Source: an uncultured Erysipelotrichaceae bacterium
Lineage (GTDB): Bacteria; Bacillota_I; Bacilli_A; RF39; UBA660
DNA: 47,606 bases
Assembly: GCA_902785135.1 (NCBI GenBank)
Contig: CACZXL010000003.1
Coordinates: forward strand, 71,849 to 119,454
Direction of reading: 5' to 3'
This document shows, piece after piece, positions 35,365 to 43,012 of the stretch. Each line of letters opens with the position of its first letter. Within the stretch, counting starts at the first letter, position 1. Below the pieces are notes generated by a model, which was not told where the DNA came from, searched no databases, and worked only from the letters and a program-made list of their open reading frames with translations. Position numbers and translations under genes: made by a program.

Positions 35365-36192
35365 ATGACTTTAAAAGTAAATAATTTCAATTTAAAAGAT
35401 ACAGTTACCTGTGGTCAAATATTTAGATTTGAAGAATTAGATGATTCTTCTTATGATATTATTCTAACTGACAGAGTTATTAATATAAAACAAGTAAATA
35501 ATGAATTAATAGTGAATTCTAGTAATATGAATAATATAGAAGAGGTAATAAGAAATTATTTTGATTTAGATTATGATTATGAATCTATTAATAATAAATT
35601 ATTAGAAATAGATAAAGACAATAAAGAAATAATAGATAGTTGTTTAGGTTTAAAAATGATAAATGAACCTAGATTAGAGGTTATTATAAGTTATATATTA
35701 TCTTCTAATAATAGAGTTCCTCAAATAAAAAATGCATTAGATAATATATCTAAAACTTATGGTAAAAAAGTTATTTTTAATAACAAAGAATATTATTTAT
35801 TTCCTTCTTTAGAAGAATTATCTAAATGTGATATAGATACTTTAAGAAATTGTAAAACAGGCTTTAGAGATAAATATATATATGAATTTGTTCAAAAGAT
35901 AATTAATAAATCATTTGATATAAATCTAATTGATAATATGAATAGTGAAGATGCATTAAATTATTTAATGACTTTAAATGGAGTAGGAGAAAAAGTCGCA
36001 TCTTGTATATTATTATTTGGTTATCATAGATTTGATGTTTTTCCAATTGATACTTGGGTTAAAAAATATATGAAAGATAAATATAATATTGAAGGAATAG
36101 ATAATATAAGAAAGTTTACTTACGATAAATATAAAGAATTTTCTGGTATCGCAATTCAATATATGTTTCATTATAAAAGGAATAAGAATTAA
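35365..36192 (+). CDS. 8-oxoguanine DNA glycosylase (OGG1-type, HhH-GPD)
   Basis: The product has 275 residues. An N-terminal domain like OGG1 (DTVTCGQIFRFEEL) is followed by the helix-hairpin-helix LNGVGEKVASC, with Lys210 as the likely Schiff-base lysine, and FPIDTW with catalytic Asp229. It removes oxidised guanine from DNA and nicks the abasic site. The OGG1-type rather than MutM-type enzyme is typical of Clostridia. The last four bases overlap the end of the convergent germination gene. Confidence 0.88.
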   Translation: MTLKVNNFNLKDTVTCGQIFRFEELDDSSYDIILTDRVINIKQVNNELIVNSSNMNNIEEVIRNYFDLDYDYESINNKLLEIDKDNKEIIDSCLGLKMINEPRLEVIISYILSSNNRVPQIKNALDNISKTYGKKVIFNNKEYYLFPSLEELSKCDIDTLRNCKTGFRDKYIYEFVQKIINKSFDINLIDNMNSEDALNYLMTLNGVGEKVASCILLFGYHRFDVFPIDTWVKKYMKDKYNIEGIDNIRKFTYDKYKEFSGIAIQYMFHYKRNKN

Positions 36193-36207
36193 CTTATTCC
36201 TTTTTTT
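36175..36207. terminator. Terminator shared by convergent genes
   Basis: AAGGAATAAG/CTTATTCCTT with a six-base loop and T run. It lies over both stop codons, so the minus-strand gene is read through the stem. Confidence 0.75.
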
Positions 36208-36980
36208 ATTGAATAAATAGACATAACACAGCTGATAAATATAGAATATAACCATTCTGCCGCGATTATATTTTCTATATGCTGAATAAAATCAAAATAA
36301 TTAATCTTTTTCATTAAAGAATATTCTGGATAAGTAAAATTAATAGATAAATCTATTCCAAATATACCTATAATCAAAATAAAAAGTATAAGTATATGAA
36401 TCATACTAAGTATATAAAAAAGTATTATAGATTTATTACTTATTTCATTTTTAGGTATAAATACTAACATAATAGAAGGACTAATAAAATAAAACATATA
36501 TTTTATTGATCCAATAATTATATCAGTTATATTAGGATTAACAGGTTTAAAATTATCTATTTCTATTGAAGGGCATAAATTAATAAAAGAAAAGATAATA
36601 GTTATAGAAGTAATTATAAATAATATAAAAGATACTTTAGATATAGTTTTAATATCTTTAATATAACTAATTGGTAATAAAAACATAAGTATAATTATAA
36701 AACTAGGAGTAGCGTCTAAATATTTATCCTGTACATATATTTTTATTAAATATAAAGTATATATAAAATAAATAGATAAAAGTATAACTAATAAAACTTT
36801 TATAAATCTATTTGGTTTGATTTTTAATATAAAAAATATAGGTATAAAAGAAAGTAGTGAACCAACTAAAACTGAATATATATTACCAGTTTTTAATATA
36901 TCACTTAAACCAATATGTAAGAACATAGTCTCAGTTAAAAAGAATATAATAGAAGCATACATATATTTACTTATCTTCAT
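36189..36980 (-). CDS. Spore germinant receptor subunit B, short form (GerAB/GerKB family)
   Basis: The product has 263 residues, against about 365 in the family, with roughly eight instead of ten membrane segments. GerAB proteins belong to the amino acid-polyamine transporter superfamily and bind germinants in the spore inner membrane. The end IENIIAAEWLYSIFISCVMSIY matches the family region that normally precedes two more segments, so the C-terminus is missing. The stop lies inside the OGG1 gene terminator. Start ATG 36980 has GGAG and overlaps the GerAC gene. It may be truncated or a lineage-specific short form. Confidence 0.75.
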   Translation of the reverse strand: MKISKYMYASIIFFLTETMFLHIGLSDILKTGNIYSVLVGSLLSFIPIFFILKIKPNRFIKVLLVILLSIYFIYTLYLIKIYVQDKYLDATPSFIIILMFLLPISYIKDIKTISKVSFILFIITSITIIFSFINLCPSIEIDNFKPVNPNITDIIIGSIKYMFYFISPSIMLVFIPKNEISNKSIILFYILSMIHILILFILIIGIFGIDLSINFTYPEYSLMKKINYFDFIQHIENIIAAEWLYSIFISCVMSIYSIKKGIS

Positions 36981-38091
36981 ATTTTTCTCCTTTACTAGAT
37001 TTATTAATTTCTCCTGTTCTGGTTATATTAGTTTTAACTTTTATCTTAACTTTATATTCTTCATTATTATATTTAGGATATTTTAAATAAATATATCTTT
37101 TTAATCCTAGAAACTGACTTTTAGATTTATCTTGTTTTTCTAAAGCTTTATTAATATATTTCTTTATCATCTTATTAGTATCTTTTTCTAATTTATTTTT
37201 ATTAATATTATTCTTGCAGTTATATTCATTTAATGCACTCTTATTCTCTATATTAAAAGTAATAGTATAGTTCTTATCTACTTTAACCTTAGTCTTACTA
37301 TTTAATATAGAAATAGATGCATAATTATCTTTATCACATTTTATAGGTATTACCATTTGATCTATATTATCTCTTATAAAGTTATATCCAATTGTTTCAT
37401 CCTTATTTAAATAACTTTCTAATTTACCTTTATATGTAATACCTACATAATCTAGTACTATTTTAGTTTTAGGATAAGTAGATTCATTATTCTTTAGAGT
37501 AGTACCATCTTTATCATAATCTTTAACTTCTAAAACAGTGATTACAGGATCTATATACTTTTTTAAATAATATGATACAAATTCATCTAATTTAGAAGAA
37601 TGAGTAATGGCGCTATCAACATCCGCAGAATCAATAACATTTTTAACAAAATCAGCAGGTATAGATTCAGGAGAAGTCATAACTTTAATAACTTTATTCG
37701 CATCAATTCCTTTAGATATTGTAATAGTAAATTCATCTTTAATCTCTGGTAATCTTTGAAATAAATCTACAATATCAATTATGCCATCTTTCGCAACTTC
37801 TTCAGAAATAACTAGTTTACTTAAGTGTCCACCATATAATTTCTTATTAGATTTTTTAGTAATATTTCTTAGAGCTTCTTCAATAGTTTTACCTTCCTCT
37901 TCATATACAATTACATTACTAGAATTACTATCATCTTTTGGTTTAACATTTAAAACCTGCGCACCAACTAAATACTTATTATCTTTTTTATCTATAGAAA
38001 TAGAAGATACTATCGCAATCTTATTTAATTCTTTATAGTTATAACAACCTGTTAATAATAAACATAAAACTAATATAATAATCTTTTTCAT
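36967..38091 (-). CDS. Spore germinant receptor lipoprotein subunit C (GerAC/GerKC family)
   Basis: Start ATG 38091 has GGAG upstream and opens a signal peptide with lipobox LLLTGC; the longer frame from 38124 would hide it. The product has 374 residues. LPEIKDEFTITISKG, MTSPESIPADFVKN and the repeated three-domain GerAC layout identify it. The lipoprotein sits outside the spore inner membrane and is needed for receptor function. It starts one base after the subunit A stop. Confidence 0.9.
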   Translation of the reverse strand: MKKIIILVLCLLLTGCYNYKELNKIAIVSSISIDKKDNKYLVGAQVLNVKPKDDSNSSNVIVYEEEGKTIEEALRNITKKSNKKLYGGHLSKLVISEEVAKDGIIDIVDLFQRLPEIKDEFTITISKGIDANKVIKVMTSPESIPADFVKNVIDSADVDSAITHSSKLDEFVSYYLKKYIDPVITVLEVKDYDKDGTTLKNNESTYPKTKIVLDYVGITYKGKLESYLNKDETIGYNFIRDNIDQMVIPIKCDKDNYASISILNSKTKVKVDKNYTITFNIENKSALNEYNCKNNINKNKLEKDTNKMIKKYINKALEKQDKSKSQFLGLKRYIYLKYPKYNNEEYKVKIKVKTNITRTGEINKSSKGEKYEDK

Positions 38092-38092
38092 A

Positions 38093-39379
38093 TTATCTCC
38101 TTTTAAGTATAAAATCATAACCAAAACTTTTAATAGAACATATTCTTATTATGAATAATAATGTACCTATAAATATTCCATATAATCCTACAAAAGAACC
38201 AAGTAATAAAAAGATTAGTTTCCATATTCTAATAGAGTTAACTATATCATTATCATTAAATAAGAATGAAGCAACAGAAGATATTGCAATAACTATGATC
38301 ATAATAGGAGATATAAGACCTGCTTCTACAGCAGCTTGTCCTAAGACTAAGGCTCCTACTATAGACATAGATGAACCTACTACAAATGGTACTCTTGTAT
38401 CAGCTTCCCTAAGTATTTCAAAACTAAGCCAAAGAAGTAATGCTTCTATAAAAGAGGGGAAAGGAACTCCTTCTCGTTGCATACTAAAATTAATAAGAAC
38501 TGAAGTAGGTAGTGTTTCTTGATTAAAAGTAGTTAACGCTATATATAAACCCGGAATAATAATCGCAATAATAAAAGATATAAATCTAATTATTCTAGTT
38601 AATATAACATTTATATTATTCTGATAATAATCATCAACTGTTTTCATATAATCAGAAAAGAATGCAGGTATAATAACTGCTTGAGGACTATTTTCAACAA
38701 CAATAGAGCATCTTCCTTCAAGTAAACAAAATGTTACTAAATCTGGTCTTTCTGTCATTATATTAGTAGGAAATAAAGATTTATTATCTTCTAAATGATC
38801 TACTATATAATTACTATTTAAGACATATTCTATATCCATATTCTTTAATTTATTATCTATTTCATTAATAAAATCTTTATTACATTTATCTTCTAAATAA
38901 ATAAAAGATACTTTAGTCTTACTCTCAGAACCAATTATATATTCTTTTATAATTAATTTATCTGTTCTAATTCTTTTTCTAATTAATCCTAGATTATTTT
39001 GATAATTTTCAGTAAATGCATCTTTAGGTCCTTTTATAACTTTTTCATTAGAGGCTTCATTAATCCCTGAATCAAGAGAATACTTAGTTTCAAAAGCAAT
39101 ATAATCTTTATCAATATTAATAATGGTAAAACCAGAATATAAACAAAATAATAATTCTTTTTCTTCTTTTAGTTCCACTATATTAGAACTAGGTAATTTA
39201 TCTTTAATTAATCTAATATTATCTAATTTATTATTAGTAATTGGTCTTAATATAAAATCATTAATATCAGAAGATGTACATAATGATTCAAAGTATATTA
39301 TTTTAATAGTTTTATTATTAATAACTAACTCTCTAATTTTTAAATCAGGATTATTATTTTTAAGTTTATCTATATTCAT
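38093..39379 (-). CDS. Spore germinant receptor subunit A (GerAA/GerKA family)
   Basis: I choose ATG 39379, preceded by AGGAG; the frame extends to 39535 without a ribosome binding site and across the opposite gene. The product has 428 residues. The N-terminal soluble domain is followed by VVENSPQAVIIPAFFSDYMK and the GerA core with about five membrane segments (RIIRFISFIIAIIIPGLYIALTTF, ALLLWLSFEILREADTRVP). With subunits C and B in the order A-C-B it resembles gerK. It senses nutrients that trigger germination. Confidence 0.92.
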   Translation of the reverse strand: MNIDKLKNNNPDLKIRELVINNKTIKIIYFESLCTSSDINDFILRPITNNKLDNIRLIKDKLPSSNIVELKEEKELLFCLYSGFTIINIDKDYIAFETKYSLDSGINEASNEKVIKGPKDAFTENYQNNLGLIRKRIRTDKLIIKEYIIGSESKTKVSFIYLEDKCNKDFINEIDNKLKNMDIEYVLNSNYIVDHLEDNKSLFPTNIMTERPDLVTFCLLEGRCSIVVENSPQAVIIPAFFSDYMKTVDDYYQNNINVILTRIIRFISFIIAIIIPGLYIALTTFNQETLPTSVLINFSMQREGVPFPSFIEALLLWLSFEILREADTRVPFVVGSSMSIVGALVLGQAAVEAGLISPIMIIVIAISSVASFLFNDNDIVNSIRIWKLIFLLLGSFVGLYGIFIGTLLFIIRICSIKSFGYDFILKRR

Positions 39380-39425
39380 AAAAGGCTCCTTAAATATAGT
39401 TTGTGCAAAAAAATAAAAAATATAG

Positions 39426-39431
39426 TATAAT
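39426..39431 (+). promoter_or_regulatory. -10 element of rlmD
   Basis: TATAAT, 18 bp before the rlmD start codon. TTGTGC at 39401-39406 is a weak -35 with a 19-nt spacer. Confidence 0.45.
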
Positions 39432-39449
39432 ATATGCCAGGAGATTTTT

Positions 39450-40685
39450 ATGGAACTGGAAAAAGAGTTAATTGTTAAAATTGAAAGATTTAATAATGAA
39501 GGTGAAGGAGTCGGTTTATATAATGATTTTGTCATCTTTGTTAAGGGTGCATTAATAGATGAAGAAGTACAAGTTAAAATAGTGGATATTAAAAAGAATT
39601 ACGCAATAGGTAAATTAATAAATGTACTTATCCCATCAAAAGAAAGAGTAGAACCTATTTGTCCATACTATAATACTTGTGGTGGATGCGATATAATGCA
39701 CATGAGTAATGAATTACAATTAGAATTTAAAAAGAAAAAAATAGAAGATATATTTAAAAAGGTTTGTAAGATAGATGTAAAAGTAAAAGAAATCTGTTCT
39801 TATAATAATTTAAATTATAGAAATAAAGTAGTATTAAGAGTTGAAGGTAATAAAATAGGATATTATAAACCTAGAAGTAAAGATCTTGTTGATATAGAAG
39901 AATGTAAGATATGTGATGAACACATAAATGAAACTATAAAGATTATAAGAGAATATATTAATCATTATAAGACACATAAAATACATGAAGTAATAATAAG
40001 AACTGCTAGAGATGAAGTTATGATCTATTTTGATAGTCTTAATCCAACATGGCAAGATAAGTTTATTGAAAGATGTAAAAATGTAACTAGTATTTATGTT
40101 AAGAATAAACTTATATATGGTTTAGATAGTATAAATCAAAAGATTAATAATTTAGGATTTGATATATCTCCTAAATCATTCTTCCAAGTTAATCCAGCAA
40201 CAGCATCTAATTTATATAAATATGCTTTAAAAAGAGTTAATGATCAAAATATAACTGTTGATTTATATTCTGGAACTGGAACTATCGCAATGGCTTTAGC
40301 AGAAAAAAGTAGAAGAGTAATCGCAATAGAGTCAAATAAATCTGCAGTAGCGAACGCTAAAAGTAATCTAGATTTAAATGATATTGATAATGTGGAATTT
40401 AAACTAGGTAAAGTTGAAGACTTAATAGATGAATTAAAAGAATTTAATATAGATACTTTAGTACTTGATCCACCAAGAAGTGGTAGTGATAAAAAAACTT
40501 TAAAATCTTTATTAAGAATTAAACCTAAATCAATAGTATATATTTCTTGTAATCCAGTTACACTAGCTAGAGATTATAATGTAATAAGAAGTATGTATGA
40601 CATATTAGAAGTAAAAGCATTTGATATGTTCCCAAATACGCATCATGTGGAAACGGTCATGATATTAGAAAAGAAAGATGTTTAA
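39450..40685 (+). CDS. rlmD: 23S rRNA (uracil-5-)-methyltransferase, RlmD/RumA type
   Basis: The product has 411 residues. A TRAM domain (about 1-60) is followed by a 4Fe-4S cysteine cluster CPYYNTCGGC (Cys71, 77, 80) and the SAM fold DLYSGTGTIAMALA, LDPPRSG and SCNPVTLARD with the catalytic Cys367. It methylates uracil in 23S rRNA using SAM. The 3' end encodes MFPNTHHVETVMILEKKDV; this segment and its terminator recur at three downstream junctions. The 3' end of rumA-type genes is a known integration site for streptococcal ICEs. Confidence 0.93.
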   Translation: MELEKELIVKIERFNNEGEGVGLYNDFVIFVKGALIDEEVQVKIVDIKKNYAIGKLINVLIPSKERVEPICPYYNTCGGCDIMHMSNELQLEFKKKKIEDIFKKVCKIDVKVKEICSYNNLNYRNKVVLRVEGNKIGYYKPRSKDLVDIEECKICDEHINETIKIIREYINHYKTHKIHEVIIRTARDEVMIYFDSLNPTWQDKFIERCKNVTSIYVKNKLIYGLDSINQKINNLGFDISPKSFFQVNPATASNLYKYALKRVNDQNITVDLYSGTGTIAMALAEKSRRVIAIESNKSAVANAKSNLDLNDIDNVEFKLGKVEDLIDELKEFNIDTLVLDPPRSGSDKKTLKSLLRIKPKSIVYISCNPVTLARDYNVIRSMYDILEVKAFDMFPNTHHVETVMILEKKDV

Positions 40686-40700
40686 AAGAACATCTTTTTT
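40675..40700 (+). terminator. rlmD terminator
   Basis: AAGATGTT/AACATCTT with a six-base loop containing the stop codon, then Ts. The same hairpin recurs at 41367, 42227 and 42904. Confidence 0.8.
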
Positions 40701-40726
40701 AATCGTAAAATAGTAGTATTCCGATT
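40701..40726 (+). repeat. Downstream boundary-type repeat after the rlmD terminator (copy 1)
   Basis: The 26-bp site begins AATCGTAAAATAGTAGTATT and ends CCGATT, so its ends AATCG and CGATT are exact inverted repeats. Confidence 0.65.
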
Positions 40727-40746
40727 AATTAAATTATAAAAAAGTA

Positions 40747-40755
40747 TGGTATAAT
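40747..40755 (+). promoter_or_regulatory. Extended -10 promoter, unit 1
   Basis: TGGTATAAT, 38 bp before the ATG at 40794; no recognisable -35. Confidence 0.55.
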
Positions 40756-40793
40756 AAAACAAAAGAATGTGATTTGTTAAAGGAGATTAAGAG

Positions 40794-41213
40794 ATGAGTA
40801 ATTATAATGATAAAGAGGAAAAAATTATAAAACAATGTAATGAAGGACCTTTTCATACACTAATTACAAAATTATCTAATGATGAATTTGATGATTTGGT
40901 TTTAAAATTAGTTAATGATGACAATTCATATACTTTGACAAGTTTAGTTTCTATTTACTGTGATTATAACAGAAATAAAATAATAGATTATTTTATTGAT
41001 AAAGGAGATATTGAGTTGTTATTGGGGTTCTTAGATTATTGTAATGATTTTAGTACACTAAATAATCAATTAGATCAAAAATATGTTGTAGATAAACTAT
41101 TAGAAAAGAATGATAAAAAGTTTATAAAAGATATATTAGAGAGCAATTCTATATACTTTTTAACTAATACGGAAGAAAAAAATAGATTATTAGGTTTTAT
41201 TTCGGCATCGTGA
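40794..41213 (+). CDS. Unknown small helical protein (unit 1)
   Basis: The product has 139 residues. AAAGGAG lies upstream of the ATG. It is acidic and appears fully helical, with repeated Asp-Asn-Lys patterns (LVNDDNSYTLTSLVSIYCDYNRNKIIDYFIDKGDIE) that recall helical-repeat folds, but no family is recognised. There is no signal peptide or membrane segment. As first unit after rlmD it would be the newest insertion if insertion always occurs at the rlmD end. Confidence 0.65.
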   Translation: MSNYNDKEEKIIKQCNEGPFHTLITKLSNDEFDDLVLKLVNDDNSYTLTSLVSIYCDYNRNKIIDYFIDKGDIELLLGFLDYCNDFSTLNNQLDQKYVVDKLLEKNDKKFIKDILESNSIYFLTNTEEKNRLLGFISAS

Positions 41214-41240
41214 TATTTAAAAATTATGCTTTGTTAAAAT

Positions 41241-41266
41241 AATCGGAAGATTAAGATATTGCGATA
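41241..41266 (+). repeat. Boundary motif after unit 1
   Basis: AATCGGAAGATTAAGATATT is followed by GCGATA, so the ends are ATCG and CGAT. GATATGTTC continues at 41263-41271, as in rlmD. Confidence 0.75.
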
Positions 41267-41309
41267 TGTTCTTGATCCACAGACATATCTGTAACAATGG
41301 AGATAAATT

Positions 41310-41418
41310 GATATGTTCGTTCACCGCATACAAGGCATGTTGAAACAGTTATGATTTTAGAAAAGAAAGATGTTTAAAAGAACATCTTTTTTAATCGTAA
41401 AATAGTAATATTACGATG
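41310..41418 (+). repeat. Copy of the rlmD 3' end, terminator and 26-bp site (copy 2)
   Basis: It starts at GATATGTTC and reads PHTRHVETVMILEKKDV-stop (TAA 41375-41377), followed by the same terminator and a 26-bp site ending in TTACGATG. It differs from native rlmD mostly at silent codon positions. Between it and the boundary motif lie 38 bp of remnant sequence. It is not translated as part of any gene. Confidence 0.85.
41367..41392 (+). terminator. Copied rlmD-type terminator before unit 2
   Basis: AAGATGTT/AACATCTT hairpin plus T run, identical to the native one. Confidence 0.75.
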
Positions 41419-41439
41419 TAATTAAATAATAAAAATATG

Positions 41440-41448
41440 TGGTATAAT
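41440..41448 (+). promoter_or_regulatory. Extended -10 promoter, unit 2
   Basis: TGGTATAAT, 16 bp before the ATG at 41465. Confidence 0.55.
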
Positions 41449-41464
41449 GATTATAGGTGATTAT

Positions 41465-42088
41465 ATGAAAGTATCTTTTGTTGATTCTAATGAATTAAAT
41501 GATGACTTAATTAAGAAAATATTCTTTAATACTGAAAAAGAACAATATGATTATGCTGATTATTTGATTATTTATGGTTGTCATATAAAAACTATGCTGG
41601 ACGAAAGATTAAATCATGCTTTGGTCATTATAAAAAATAAAAAAGTTGGTAAAATTGTTTTAACTGGTGGTATTGGGGTTAATGGTAATTTTAATGAAAG
41701 TGAATATATGCTTAATTATTTAGTAAACAATGGTATCGATAAATCTATGATTATGGTTGAGAATAAATCTACTACAACTGAAGAAAATAACATTAATATT
41801 ATGAATATGCTTAACCTAAAGAAAATTACTGAGCCTGTAAATATCGTATTAGTTACCCAGCAATTACATTTACTAAGAATAATTATGCATTGGAATAAAA
41901 TATTAGATAATAGTAATATTAAATTTTATTATGATTATGTAGAAGATAGTAATTTTTCATACGAGAATGTAATTGAAAGTGTAGAGTTAAAAGAAATGCT
42001 AAGAAAGCAAGTTGATAAAATGAAGAAGTTTATAGACGAAGGAATATATGATGATATTGATATAGATAATAACAAAAAACAAATTTAA
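41465..42088 (+). CDS. YdcF/SanA/ElyC-like DUF218 protein (unit 2)
   Basis: I use ATG 41465, which has GGTGAT upstream. The product has 207 residues. DYLIIYGCHI, GKIVLTGGIG, NESEYMLNYLVNNGIDKSMIMVENKSTTTEENN and VTQQLHLLR match the DUF218 core, including the acidic and Ser/Thr positions of the nucleotide-like pocket. Most family members carry a membrane anchor; this one does not, so it is probably cytoplasmic. The biochemical activity of the family is not established. Confidence 0.8.
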   Translation: MKVSFVDSNELNDDLIKKIFFNTEKEQYDYADYLIIYGCHIKTMLDERLNHALVIIKNKKVGKIVLTGGIGVNGNFNESEYMLNYLVNNGIDKSMIMVENKSTTTEENNINIMNMLNLKKITEPVNIVLVTQQLHLLRIIMHWNKILDNSNIKFYYDYVEDSNFSYENVIESVELKEMLRKQVDKMKKFIDEGIYDDIDIDNNKKQI

Positions 42089-42115
42089 ATTTTTAATTAT
42101 TAACTATATCTATTT

Positions 42116-42141
42116 GCTCGGAAGATTAAGATGTTATGATA
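42116..42141 (+). repeat. Boundary motif after unit 2
   Basis: TCGGAAGATTAAGATGTT followed by ATGATATGTTC. It is one of the more diverged copies. Confidence 0.65.
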
Positions 42142-42171
42142 TGTTCTTTATCTCCAAAACGTTGAGAATGA

Positions 42172-42278
42172 CATGTTCGTCATCTCCATACTAGGCACGT
42201 TGAAAAAGTTATGGTTTTAGAAAAGAAAGATGTTTAAAAGACATCTTTTTTTGAACATAAAATAGTAATGTTACGATG
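42172..42278 (+). repeat. Copy of the rlmD 3' end, terminator and 26-bp site (copy 3)
   Basis: CACGTTGAAAAAGTTATGG continues to a frame reading HVEKVMVLEKKDV-stop (TAA 42235-42237), then the rlmD-type terminator and a 26-bp site ending TTACGATG. Upstream (42138-42171) a second, more decayed tail start (GATATGTTC, then TCTCCAAAACGTTGA) suggests two successive events. Confidence 0.85.
42227..42252 (+). terminator. Copied rlmD-type terminator before unit 3
   Basis: AAAGATGT/ACATCTTT stem, seven-base loop, T run. Confidence 0.75.
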
Positions 42279-42299
42279 TAATTAAAATTTAAAAATATA

Positions 42300-42308
42300 T
42301 GATATAAT
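42300..42308 (+). promoter_or_regulatory. Extended -10 promoter, unit 3
   Basis: TGATATAAT, 20 bp before the GTG at 42329. Confidence 0.55.
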
Positions 42309-42328
42309 AATTATTGAAGGTGATATCC

Positions 42329-42820
42329 GTGAAATTAAGCGATTTAAAAGAAGTAAGTAATAATGTAAATTTAGATGAATATTTATGGTTATATGATTAT
42401 GTTAGAGATAATATGGAAAATCCTGAATGGCTAGGTACTTTTACGTTAGAAGAAATAAAAGAAATACTTAGTATTGGTGGAAAAATTTGGATGTACTATG
42501 ATAAAGATATACCAGTATGTTCTGTATTTTATATTCCAGTATCTAATAAATCATTAAGAAAGCACAATATAGAATATGATGAATCAATCACTGGAAGTCT
42601 TGGACCTATAATGGTTAGAAAAGAATATGTTGGAAATGGATTACAAACTTCAATGCTAGAGGTTTTAAACAATTATGTTAAAAGCATTGGAAAAACTCAT
42701 ATGTTTACAAAAGCTCATTCAGATAATATTTATTCAATACGTAATATTATAAAAGATGGGTATAATGTCATAGATGAATATGAAAACGAAAGAGGACCAA
42801 TGAAAGCATTTATAAAATAA
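42329..42820 (+). CDS. GNAT-family N-acetyltransferase (unit 3)
   Basis: I choose GTG 42329, with AAGGTGAT six bases upstream; other in-frame TTG/GTG codons lack a ribosome binding site. The product has 163 residues. VRKEYVGNGLQTSMLEVL carries the acetyl-CoA pyrophosphate-binding loop (R/Q-x-x-G-x-G/A-like), with SVFYIPVS before and HSDNIYSIRNIIKDGYNVIDEYE after it, as in GNAT motifs A and B. The substrate is unknown. Such enzymes are common in accessory cassettes. Confidence 0.78.
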   Translation: MKLSDLKEVSNNVNLDEYLWLYDYVRDNMENPEWLGTFTLEEIKEILSIGGKIWMYYDKDIPVCSVFYIPVSNKSLRKHNIEYDESITGSLGPIMVRKEYVGNGLQTSMLEVLNNYVKSIGKTHMFTKAHSDNIYSIRNIIKDGYNVIDEYENERGPMKAFIK

Positions 42821-42825
42821 ATAAT

Positions 42826-42851
42826 AATCGTCATATTAAGATATTGCGATA
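42826..42851 (+). repeat. Boundary motif after unit 3
   Basis: AATCGTCATATTAAGATATT then GCGATA, merging directly into the next rlmD-tail copy at GATATGTTC. Confidence 0.75.
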
Positions 42852-42956
42852 TGTTCGTTGACCGCATACTAGGCACGTTGAAACAGTTATGGTTTTAGAA
42901 AAGAAAGATGTTTAAAAGACATCTTTTTTTAATCGTAAAATAGTAATATTGTGATT
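42848..42956 (+). repeat. Copy of the rlmD 3' end, terminator and 26-bp site (copy 4)
   Basis: GATATGTTC, five extra bases, then a frame reading PHTRHV-like sequence and HVETVMVLEKKDV-stop (TAA 42913-42915). The terminator and a 26-bp site ending TTGTGATT follow. Unlike copies 2 and 3 there is no filler between boundary motif and tail. Confidence 0.85.
42904..42930 (+). terminator. Copied rlmD-type terminator before unit 4
   Basis: AAAGATGT/ACATCTTT stem, T run. Confidence 0.75.
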
Positions 42957-42985
42957 ACTAAAAGTAAGAAAAAAGTATATTCTTG

Positions 42986-42994
42986 TGATATAAT
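42986..42994 (+). promoter_or_regulatory. Extended -10 promoter, unit 4
   Basis: TGATATAAT, 18 bp before the ATG at 43013. Confidence 0.55.
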
Positions 42995-43012
42995 GAATAT
43001 GAGGTGTAAACT

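Noticed and set aside
39380-39449. Sigma-G promoter for the germination operon
   Set aside because: The divergent region is AT-rich and has GCATAT-like hexamers, but no pair with correct spacing to a CATNNTA -10 could be defended.
39380-39535. N-terminal extension of the germinant receptor A subunit
   Set aside because: The frame stays open but overlaps the rlmD start on the other strand, has no ribosome binding site and does not look like the family; AGGAG at 39379 fits better.
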